Made by a program: the position numbers and the translations under genes. From JBCBTJ01 sp964597685 (GTDB taxonomy: Bacteria; Pseudomonadota; Alphaproteobacteria; Caulobacterales; Hyphomonadaceae), in contig CAZQZC010000030.1 of assembly GCA_964597685.1 (NCBI GenBank), positions 1 through 22,186 on the forward strand: a DNA stretch of 22,186 bases, written 5' to 3'. A model generated the notes under the pieces. It ran no database searches, had not been told where the DNA came from, and saw only the letters and a list, made by a program, of their open reading frames with translations. Positions 9,100-15,613 of the stretch are shown here, piece after piece. Every line of letters starts with the position of its first letter. Position 1 is the stretch's first letter.

Positions 9100-10497
9100 G
9101 CGCGCTTTGTCTGAGACGAACGCGGTTCCCGACGATTCGGGGTCGATTTGATCGCCGTTCCGAAACCATTCGAAATGAAGGTGCGGGCCCGTGGCGGCCC
9201 CGGATTGGCCGACCAGGCCAATCACGTCGCCAGCCGCGACTGTGTCGCCCTCCGAGACTTTCCGTTTCGACAATTGGGCGAAGCGGACGACTTGCCCGCT
9301 TGAATGCGCGACCTCGACGACTTGGCCGTAAGCGCCCTTGCCGCCCGAAAACACGACGTCGCCGGAGATCGGGGATTTGACCTTGGCGCCTTGGGGCGCG
9401 CCGATATCGATGCCGGCGTGCCAGGCCGGTTCTTTTTTGATGGGGTGGAAGCGCATGCCGTAGCGGCTGGTGATCTTGGCGTCCGGATGCGCCACGATCG
9501 CGCCAGCGTATTCGACGATTACGGGTTCAGGACGGGCGGCGGCCCCTTGGGCGAAGGCGATCGGCGCGGCGGTTAAGAAGGCGGCGACCGCCAAGCCTGC
9601 GCGCGAGCGCTGCTGTTCTGAGGCGGGCTTCACGATGGCGTTGATACGCATATGGAGGCTCCTGGAGTTTCGCGGAACAAGGGTTGATACGGGAAGGCTG
9701 TCTGAGCGCCGGCCGCGGCGAGCGGCGTCCGTCAAGGCGCGCGCGTATCCGATTGGCTCTTTGGTGAGGCGCACCGTCTCGATGTCGCAGACAGCCTCGC
9801 GAAGATGGTCCAGCCGTCGGCGCGCCAACCACGCGAAGGGTGAGAAGAACAAGATATCAGCGACCAGCCGCTCGAGCGGGCGCGTGATCAGGTCGCCCCG
9901 CGCCACGTGGACGCATTCGTGCGCCGAGATTAGCGAGGCGTTCGCCGCGGCGACGCCGTTCGGCAAATGGATGGTCCGGCTCAGCACGCCTGAAACAAAG
10001 GGCGATCCAGCTGTGTTCAGCCGCTTCAGTCGAGGTGGTTGCGCCAGGCCCAGACACGTCGACCAATGGGCGATCGCGGCGATGGTGCATGGATCCGTGT
10101 CGATCGCCGCAGCAGATTTGATCGTTTGAAGCCGGATCTGAGCCAAGAGCGCGAACGCCAAGCGCGTCGCCCACCCCACGCCTAGAAAATAAGTCAGCCA
10201 GACGCCTAAGCCCGGAGACGCGGCGGCGAGGGGGGCGGACGCCAACCCGCCGACAGCGCCCGTCAGCGCATCGCCCGACTCCGCCAGCGCGTCCGCCAGG
10301 GGAAGTTGGTCCGCGATACTCGGCGACAAATGCGCAATCGCTGCGACGAACCAGGGCAGGACCATCAGTCCGGCCGCTCCGCGCCAGACCGATTGGGCAA
10401 AGTGCGGATCGGACCCGTCGCCGGTGAGTTTGTCGGCGGCGAGCGCAACAAGAGCGGACCAAACGAGCGATACAATCAAGAAAAAGGCGACGCTCAT
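9088..10497 (-). CDS. M56 (BlaR1-like) membrane metallopeptidase fused to a periplasmic M23 domain
   Basis: This is a 469-residue protein. Membrane segments lie at about 4-20, 42-57, 98-118 and 300-317. The cytoplasmic M56 zinc-protease domain carries HECVH (193-197) and the downstream REAVCD (233-238), as in BlaR1/MecR1. After the last membrane helix an M23 lysostaphin/LytM-like domain (about 330-450) faces the periplasm. Zinc ligand positions His360 and Asp364 (WHAGIDIG) and HLH 439-441 are present, but the usual YxHL catalytic histidine is Gln408 (RFAQLS). In BlaR1 the external domain senses beta-lactam and the M56 domain then removes the BlaI repressor. By analogy this protein may sense peptidoglycan. 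Its start overlaps the upstream BlaI-like gene by 4 bases (ATGA). No beta-lactamase gene is adjacent. Confidence 0.9.
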   Translation of the reverse strand: MSVAFFLIVSLVWSALVALAADKLTGDGSDPHFAQSVWRGAAGLMVLPWFVAAIAHLSPSIADQLPLADALAESGDALTGAVGGLASAPLAAASPGLGVWLTYFLGVGWATRLAFALLAQIRLQTIKSAAAIDTDPCTIAAIAHWSTCLGLAQPPRLKRLNTAGSPFVSGVLSRTIHLPNGVAAANASLISAHECVHVARGDLITRPLERLVADILFFSPFAWLARRRLDHLREAVCDIETVRLTKEPIGYARALTDAARRGRRSDSLPVSTLVPRNSRSLHMRINAIVKPASEQQRSRAGLAVAAFLTAAPIAFAQGAAARPEPVIVEYAGAIVAHPDAKITSRYGMRFHPIKKEPAWHAGIDIGAPQGAKVKSPISGDVVFSGGKGAYGQVVEVAHSSGQVVRFAQLSKRKVSEGDTVAAGDVIGLVGQSGAATGPHLHFEWFRNGDQIDPESSGTAFVSDKARSDR

Positions 10498-10880
10498 GTG
10501 TCCGGCGCATCCTTGTCGGCGTTGGCGGCGTTGATGATCGCGTCCAGCTCGTCGAGTTCGGCGTCGGAGAGGTGCGGACTTTCCGCGAACAGCGCCGCGG
10601 GCAATTCACCCGGCATATCGAGGACGGAGCGCGTCAGATGCCGGACGAGGCCGCCAAGGGTCTCCACCCGGCCGATCGCCGGTTTGTAGAGCGCGACCCC
10701 GTGAGCGTCTTCCCGGGTGACCCACCCCTTCGCCTCCAGGCGGTTCAACACCGTACGGGTCGTTGAAGCCTTCCAACGCTGTTCAGGACCGATCGCATCG
10801 TGCGTTTCGCGCGCGCTCTGGGCGCCGGCGCGCCAAAGGTGTTTCAGTATTGCGAGTTCGGACGCGTTGGGTCTCGCCAT
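10494..10880 (-). CDS. BlaI/MecI/CopY-family transcriptional repressor
   Basis: This 128-residue protein has an N-terminal winged helix (about 5-75): SELAILKHLWRAGAQSARE, then WKASTTRTVLNRLEAKGWV as recognition helix and wing, then YKPAIGR. A C-terminal helical dimerisation segment follows (about 78-125, LSDAELDELDAIINAA). Family members dimerise on TACA-N2-TGTA palindromes and are released by proteolysis or metal. Exactly such a palindrome lies in the promoter (10912-10921), 31 bases upstream of the start. The gene overlaps the M56-M23 gene by 4 bases, so sensor protease and repressor are made together and the operon is probably autoregulated. Other targets elsewhere in the genome are likely but not visible. 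Confidence 0.92.
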   Translation of the reverse strand: MARPNASELAILKHLWRAGAQSARETHDAIGPEQRWKASTTRTVLNRLEAKGWVTREDAHGVALYKPAIGRVETLGGLVRHLTRSVLDMPGELPAALFAESPHLSDAELDELDAIINAANADKDAPDT

Positions 10881-10907
10881 GACGGTCTCCGGCCGGGTGT
10901 TCGAGGC

Positions 10908-10936
10908 TTGTTACATTTGTAGCGTATCTGTGTCAA
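10908..10936 (-). promoter_or_regulatory. Promoter of the BlaI-M56/M23 operon
   Basis: On the minus strand a consensus -35 TTGACA (complement of 10931-10936) is followed after 17 bases by TAACAA (complement of 10908-10913), an imperfect -10. The start would lie near 10901, giving a leader of about 20 bases before the ATG at 10880. The BlaI operator sits between the two hexamers and overlaps the -10. Confidence 0.6.
10912..10921. promoter_or_regulatory. BlaI/CopY-type operator TACA-N2-TGTA
   Basis: TACATTTGTA reads as a TACA-TT-TGTA palindrome, the core recognised by BlaI, MecI and CopY repressors. It overlaps the spacer and -10 of the promoter for the BlaI-like gene, the position expected for repression by steric block. 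Confidence 0.75.
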
Positions 10937-11061
10937 TCGTCGCTTTCTTGTAATCCGTTGTCCGATGCCCTAAACCGCGGCGCTCGAACGGCGGCGCGAG
11001 GCCGCGCGTGTCAGGCTGTCACCGACGGACGTCGGCGGACTTCAGGGCGAAAGGACAAATA

Positions 11062-11685
11062 ATGGGCGACAAAATTGAACTTGCAGTCGAAGTGCGCGAG
11101 CGCCTCGGCAAGGGCGGCGCGCGTGCGGCGCGGCGCGAGGGCATGGTCCCAGGGGTTCTGTATGGCGGAAAGCTTGGGCCGGTGGCGATCTCTCTGCGCG
11201 GCAACGAGGTGACCAAGGCGATCAATTCCGGCACGTTTCTGTCCCAGACAGTAACCATCAACCACCGCGGCGAGCGCCAGCTCGTCATTCCCCAGGATAT
11301 CCAGTTCCATCCTGTCACCGACAAACCGCTGCACATCGATCTCTATCGCGTTGACGAGACGCAGAAGATCAAGGTCGAAGTTCCAGTGCATTTTGTCGGT
11401 GAAGACGTATCTCCGGGCTTGAAGCGGGGCGGCACCCTAAACGTTGTGCGCCATACGATTGAATTGCTCGTCGAGGCGGGCAGCATTCCCGACGCCATCG
11501 AGGCCGACGTGTCGACGCTCGAAATCGGCGATAATGTGAAGATCTCGAACATCGCCTTGCCGGCGGGCGCCGAACCCACCATCACCGACCGGGACTTCAC
11601 CATTGCGACCATCGCCGGCCGCGGCGGCAAAACCGAGACCGCCGAAACGGACGCCGAGAGCGAAGAGGAAGGCGACGAGGAATAA
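11062..11685 (+). CDS. rplY: 50S ribosomal protein L25 / general stress protein Ctc
   Basis: This 207-residue protein binds 5S rRNA in the large ribosomal subunit. The N-terminal L25 domain (about 5-92) carries the family motif GKGGARAARREGMVPGVLYG, and HPVTDKPLHIDLYRV near residue 84 is typical of the TL5/Ctc form. A C-terminal beta domain (about 98-185) with VKISNIALPAGAEPTI and an acidic tail (EEEGDEE) complete the long Ctc type, unlike the short E. coli L25. I chose ATG 11062 because AAGGA lies 6 bases upstream; an earlier in-frame start at 11008 adds 18 unconserved residues. It begins the rplY-pth-ychF translation cluster. pth follows after 71 bases. Confidence 0.96.
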   Translation: MGDKIELAVEVRERLGKGGARAARREGMVPGVLYGGKLGPVAISLRGNEVTKAINSGTFLSQTVTINHRGERQLVIPQDIQFHPVTDKPLHIDLYRVDETQKIKVEVPVHFVGEDVSPGLKRGGTLNVVRHTIELLVEAGSIPDAIEADVSTLEIGDNVKISNIALPAGAEPTITDRDFTIATIAGRGGKTETAETDAESEEEGDEE

Positions 11686-11756
11686 ACGTCCTGAGATCTA
11701 TCCTCGACCGGCTGCCGTGGGTCCGGGGGCGGCGCGTCAGAGAAGCGGAGCGGCCG

Positions 11757-12383
11757 ATGCTCTTGATCGTCGGACAGGGCAATCCAGGACCGAAATACGC
11801 CGGCAATCGGCACAATTTCGGCTTCATGGCGCTCGATCGCATTGCGCGCGATCACGGCTTTCAGCCGTGGCGCTCCAAGTTCAGCGGATATGTCGCGGAC
11901 GGAGCGATCGACGCGCCGTCCGGCCCCGTAAAGTGTCTCTTGCTCAAGCCAGAGACCTTCTACAACGAAACCGGCCAGGCCGTCGGCGCGGCGGCGCGGT
12001 TCTTCAAACTCGACCCGTCCGAGATCGTTGTCTTCCATGACGAGATCGACCTCGCGCCTGGACGCCTACGCGTGAAGCAGGGCGGGGGGCATTCCGGCAA
12101 TAACGGCGTTCGATCGATCATCGCCCATGTCGGCGCGTCCGTCCGCCGGGTGCGGATGGGGGTTGGGCATCCGGGCGATAAGGCTGGGGTGATGCCCTAT
12201 GTGTTGTCGGACTTCCCGAAATCGGAAGAGGCGTGGCGCGATGCGTTGTTGGACGCCTGCGCGCGGTCAATGGGGTTTCTGGCTGGCGGCGACGATGAGC
12301 GGTTCCAGACCGAGGTGATGCGCCTGGCGCCCGCTCCGAAACTGGACCCGAAGAAGGCGGCGCGCGGCGACACGATGTCGTGA
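11757..12383 (+). CDS. pth: Peptidyl-tRNA hydrolase, with a His-to-Asn change at a conserved site
   Basis: This 208-residue enzyme frees tRNA from peptidyl-tRNAs that drop off the ribosome. It shows the family motifs VGQGNPGPKYAGNRHNFGF with Asn9 and catalytic His19, KPETFYNETG with Asn70, and VFHDEIDL with Asp95. The usual GGHNGLRS motif reads SGNNGVRS (114-120), so the residue equivalent to E. coli His113 is Asn115. The next Asn is kept. Codon AAT differs from CAT by one base. GGAG lies 6 bases before the ATG. A charged C-terminal extension (about 190-208) is typical of alphaproteobacterial Pth. Its place after rplY matches the usual gene order. Confidence 0.95.
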   Translation: MLLIVGQGNPGPKYAGNRHNFGFMALDRIARDHGFQPWRSKFSGYVADGAIDAPSGPVKCLLLKPETFYNETGQAVGAAARFFKLDPSEIVVFHDEIDLAPGRLRVKQGGGHSGNNGVRSIIAHVGASVRRVRMGVGHPGDKAGVMPYVLSDFPKSEEAWRDALLDACARSMGFLAGGDDERFQTEVMRLAPAPKLDPKKAARGDTMS

Positions 12384-12444
12384 AATGGCGTTAAGTCGGC
12401 GCGATGCGCGCCCATTTATCGGTCTGAAAGCGAGGGGCAAGGTC

Positions 12445-12714
12445 ATGCGAAGCAAATACTCGTTCAGCGGCGCCATGGTGTCTTGGTTTGTGTTCGGCGG
12501 CGCTGCGCTTTGCGTGGCGACTATTGTGATGGTTGCGATCATGACCTCAGCCATGGGCGTGGCGATGTCCCTTCATGGCTGGATCGCGCTGATCATTGGC
12601 ACGATCATGTCGTTCGCGCTTGGTCTCGGCTTGACGGCGATTCTCGTCTGGGGCCGGCGCAACGGCTTCGACGAAGGCGCGCACGAGGCCGCCTCACGCA
12701 CTCTGCCAGACTGA
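12445..12714 (+). CDS. Small two-helix membrane protein, unknown
   Basis: This is an 89-residue protein from ATG 12445. Two long hydrophobic segments (about 9-34 and 44-68), joined by MGVAMSLHGW, are followed by a short charged tail (WGRRNGFDEGAHEAASR). It is probably an inner-membrane hairpin with both ends in the cytoplasm. An upstream ATG at 12385 is in frame but lacks membrane-like sequence and a ribosome site, whereas GAGGGGCAAGG precedes 12445. It starts 61 bases after pth and ends 7 bases before the convergent TIR-like gene's stop. I do not recognise a characterised family. Confidence 0.72.
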   Translation: MRSKYSFSGAMVSWFVFGGAALCVATIVMVAIMTSAMGVAMSLHGWIALIIGTIMSFALGLGLTAILVWGRRNGFDEGAHEAASRTLPD

Positions 12715-12721
12715 GCGGCGT

Positions 12722-13600
12722 TCAACGATCCGGGTCAATCGGGCCGGTCTCCAACGGACGCGGGGCGAGCAGCCAGGCGGGTATCTCGCCGGCTGGGCAC
12801 CGTCCAACATTGGTCGCCGGGGGTGCGGCGTTGGCGATGGCCGGCAATTCGGCCCGCTCTAAGCGGTCCTGCGCCGGCGCGCTGGCCAAGGCGCTGAGCA
12901 TGAACATCGCACCAATGGCGAACGCGACAAACGCCAGAAGCCATCGATCCATTGTCGACGACGCCGCACCGTCCGCGGGCTCGTCGGCGTCCTGAGGTTT
13001 TACAGGCGCTGTGCGGGCTTTGATGGTCGTTGCGGCGATTGCTGCGGCGTCCTCCACCGCCGGCGCCGGAGGCGGAACTGTCGCGAGCTGCTTGTCTCTC
13101 TCGCGACGCTCGCGTTCGGCCAGCGGATCATCCGGATGGTCCTTCAACCACTCCGCGCGCGTGTCCCGATCGTCGGGGTCCAATTGAACCCAATCCCTGA
13201 GGTCTGGCCGATCGGTCTGCGATCCCAAGGCGTCCAGAAGCTTCAGCCAGTTCGCGGGCGTGTTCTTGGCGGCGAGGGCCTCAAGATTGAGCGGCGTTCC
13301 GTCTTTGAAGTCCTGCGGCGTGACGCTGCGGTCTAGCTTGGCCTGGATCAGCCGGCCGCCGGCCGCTTTGCCAAGAGCGGCGGCGGCGAGGATCCGGGCT
13401 GATTTCTTGGCCGTCTTCGACCAGAGAACCAAGACGGCCTGGGATTGGTCGATTTCGCGGCGATCTTTGTCATTCAGATCGGCGTCGTCATCGGTCGCCG
13501 CCGCCCGCACTTTGAAGCCAAGCTCGCGCAATCGACGCGCCACCAGCCGGGCTTTCTCGGCGTCTTCGGCCGCTGACAGAAGATAAATGTCGTGGGCCAT
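12722..13600 (-). CDS. TIR-like domain protein with C-terminal membrane anchor
   Basis: This is a 292-residue protein. Residues about 1-125 resemble a TIR (SEFIR/TIR_2-like) fold: strand A HDIYLLSAAEDAEKA, helix RLVARRLRELGFKVR, then IDQSQAVLVLWSKTAKKSAR and GRLIQAKLD. The glutamate expected in the helix after the WSK..S motif for NADase-type TIRs is not present: that region reads ILAAAALGKAAG. A Pro/Ala-rich, charged linker (about 140-215) leads to one membrane helix (about 219-240) and a short tail with one Cys. TIR domains act in immune signalling or as NAD-degrading effectors, but this copy may be a non-catalytic scaffold. It is inserted, in reverse orientation, between pth and ychF. The TIR call is from pattern only; another Rossmann-like fold is possible. 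Confidence 0.68.
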   Translation of the reverse strand: MAHDIYLLSAAEDAEKARLVARRLRELGFKVRAAATDDDADLNDKDRREIDQSQAVLVLWSKTAKKSARILAAAALGKAAGGRLIQAKLDRSVTPQDFKDGTPLNLEALAAKNTPANWLKLLDALGSQTDRPDLRDWVQLDPDDRDTRAEWLKDHPDDPLAERERRERDKQLATVPPPAPAVEDAAAIAATTIKARTAPVKPQDADEPADGAASSTMDRWLLAFVAFAIGAMFMLSALASAPAQDRLERAELPAIANAAPPATNVGRCPAGEIPAWLLAPRPLETGPIDPDR

Positions 13601-13749
13601 GCTCGGTCCTGGGTATTGTCCGGATGCAGAATACGCGCTTGCAGCGCCCTGGCCAGACGATTCAGGCTTCGAGCGAACATCGCCCCACTGGATTCCGCCG
13701 GTGAATCCTATATGCGGCGGGCCAGACAGAGATAATCGAGGCGAATATT

Positions 13750-14847
13750 ATGGGGTTCAAATGCGGCATCGTCGGGCTGCCGAATGTCGGCAAGTCGACG
13801 CTTTTCAATGCGCTGACCCGCACGGCGGCCGCTCAAGCGGCGAATTATCCCTTCTGCACGATTGAGCCGAATGTGGGCGAAGTCGCTGTGCCGGAGCCTC
13901 GCCTCGCGAAGCTTGCCGACATTGCGGGATCTAAGGAGGTGATCCCGGCGCGCATGAACTTCGTCGATATCGCCGGCCTCGTCGCCGGCGCCAGCATGGG
14001 CGAAGGGCTTGGCAACCAATTCCTGGCGAACATCCGGGAGGTCGACGCCGTCGCCTATGTGCTGCGCTGTTTCGAGGACGACGACATCACCCATGTCGAA
14101 GGCCGGATCGATCCGATCGCCGACTTGGAGACCGTCGAAACCGAATTGATGCTGGCTGATCTCGACAGCCTGGAAAAGCGCAAGGCGAATGTCGAGAAAA
14201 AGGCCCGGTCCGGCGACAAGGAGGCCAAGGCGCAAGTCGCGCTTATAGACCTCGCCCTCGTGGAGCTGAACGCGGGTCGTCCCGCTCGCGCAGCCGTCGT
14301 TCCAGACGAGGACGACAAGGCATGGCGCATGCTGCAGCTTCTGACCGCGAAACCGGTTCTCTACATCGCCAATGTCGACGAAGAGAGCGCGGCGACGGGC
14401 AACGCCCATTCCGACAAGGTCGCCAAGCATGCCGAGGCCGAGGGCGCGCCCTGCGTTGTCATTTGCGCCCAGATCGAGGCCGAACTCGCGCAACTCGAAG
14501 ACGAGGAGCGCGCCGAATTCCTCGACAGCTTGGATCTCAAGGAGGCGGGCCTCGATCGGCTGATCCACGCCGGATACGATTTGCTGGGTTTGCAGACCTA
14601 TTTCACCGCCGGTCCCAAGGAGGCGCGCGCCTGGACGATCCAAAAGGGCTGGACCGCGCCCAAGGCCGCAGGCGTGATCCATGGCGACTTCGAGAAGGGC
14701 TTCATCCGCGCGGAAACCACAGCCTACGAAGATTATGTCGCCTGCGGCGGTGAAGCGGGCGCCAAGGACGCGGGCAAAATGCGCCAAGAAGGCAAGGATT
14801 ACATCGTCAGAGACGGCGACGTCATGCTGTTCCGTTTCAACGTTTAG
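13750..14847 (+). CDS. ychF: Ribosome-associated Obg-family ATPase YchF
   Basis: This is a 365-residue protein, the standard length. The P-loop GLPNVGKS is at 9-16, and FVDIAGLVAGASMGEGLGNQFL near residue 73 is the switch/G3 region. NVDE near residue 201 replaces the GTPase NKxD motif, which is why YchF prefers ATP. The C-terminal TGS domain (about 280-362) contains TYFTAGPKEARAWT and ends in YIVRDGDVMLFRFNV. YchF binds ribosomes and influences stress resistance and leaderless mRNA translation in other bacteria. The ATG at 13750 has only a weak ribosome site. Its last 11 bases overlap the convergent lipoprotein gene. Confidence 0.97.
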   Translation: MGFKCGIVGLPNVGKSTLFNALTRTAAAQAANYPFCTIEPNVGEVAVPEPRLAKLADIAGSKEVIPARMNFVDIAGLVAGASMGEGLGNQFLANIREVDAVAYVLRCFEDDDITHVEGRIDPIADLETVETELMLADLDSLEKRKANVEKKARSGDKEAKAQVALIDLALVELNAGRPARAAVVPDEDDKAWRMLQLLTAKPVLYIANVDEESAATGNAHSDKVAKHAEAEGAPCVVICAQIEAELAQLEDEERAEFLDSLDLKEAGLDRLIHAGYDLLGLQTYFTAGPKEARAWTIQKGWTAPKAAGVIHGDFEKGFIRAETTAYEDYVACGGEAGAKDAGKMRQEGKDYIVRDGDVMLFRFNV

Positions 14848-15493
14848 CCGGCGCAGGAAGAGATTTCAGAAGGCGGTGCGCGACCTCGCGGGCGCCGCTT
14901 TCTGTCCGAATATTGGCGCGTGGGTTCCGCCCGACCCAGACGGCGTCCCCGCTCGACAGATCGACGAGGGCGGCGCGCGTTTCGCCGTAACCTTTCGTGG
15001 GCGGCGGGAACCCGCCTAGCAAAGCGCCAACCAGGATGTCGGCGGCCAGATGGCCTGACGAGGCGAAGTCGCCCTCCGTCGAAACAAACAACGCATATCC
15101 TGGCCGCGCGGGTGTTTCGAGGTTCCAGTCATACGGGTCGAACCCCGTTTCGGACGCCTCAAGATCTTGATCGAAGGCCTGCAGTTTGGACATCGCGCGC
15201 TCTGTCGTCGTCTCGAACCCGTCGCCTTCGATGGCGACGTCGAAGCCCAGGCGCGTCAGACGATCGGCCAGCGCCGTCTGCAGGTTCGCCGCGCCGATCG
15301 CCGACCATTCGGGGTTCGACCTACGTTCGCCGCTAAGCTCCACCAAGGCGAGATCTGCCGCCGGCGCCATGATCAAGAGGGCCGGTTTGGCCTCTGCGTA
15401 CGTAAAATCCGGCGCTGCTCCCAACCGATTCTGGGAGGCGCAAGCGCTCAAAACGAGCAACCCTAAAACGTTGGCGACGATCCTGTTCATCAA
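14837..15493 (-). CDS. Unknown lipoprotein
   Basis: This is a 218-residue protein. Residues 1-18 form a lipoprotein signal peptide with lipobox VLSAC (Cys18), so the mature protein should be anchored to the periplasmic face of a membrane. The rest is a soluble domain: PALLIMAPAADLALVELSGE near residue 37 and a region resembling a small alpha/beta domain (LQTALADRLTRLGFDVAIEG). A Gly-rich stretch at about 150-170 (ILVGALLGGFPPP) and ARAALVD-like strand TRAALVDLSSGDAVWVGR follow. The pattern recalls DUF4136/CsgG-like envelope lipoproteins, but I cannot assign a family. It is divergent from rmuC and overlaps the end of ychF by 11 bases. Function unknown. Confidence 0.75.
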   Translation of the reverse strand: MMNRIVANVLGLLVLSACASQNRLGAAPDFTYAEAKPALLIMAPAADLALVELSGERRSNPEWSAIGAANLQTALADRLTRLGFDVAIEGDGFETTTERAMSKLQAFDQDLEASETGFDPYDWNLETPARPGYALFVSTEGDFASSGHLAADILVGALLGGFPPPTKGYGETRAALVDLSSGDAVWVGRNPRANIRTESGAREVAHRLLKSLPAPAKR

Positions 15494-15562
15494 CCTATGG
15501 CGCGCCCGTCTCGGCGACGAGTCAATCCAAAATCAAGTCCACCGCCCTAGGCGCCGGAGTAA

Positions 15563-15577
15563 GTTCCTGTTATGTTC
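15563..15577 (+). promoter_or_regulatory. LexA (SOS) box upstream of rmuC
   Basis: GTTC-N7-GTTC is the direct-repeat LexA operator of alphaproteobacteria, and both GTTC half-sites are perfect here with spacing 7. It ends 36 bases before the rmuC start codon, where a repressor would cover the promoter. The divergent lipoprotein gene starts 69 bases to the other side and might also respond. Confidence 0.65.
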
Positions 15578-15613
15578 TTATTCTGAGAGGCCGAATCGGA
15601 CTACGGATTTCAT

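Noticed and set aside
13708..14787. A 359-codon open frame on the minus strand opposite ychF
   Set aside because: It is antisense to a fully recognisable YchF with all motifs. Long antisense frames are expected in GC-rich DNA, and its translation shows no family pattern.
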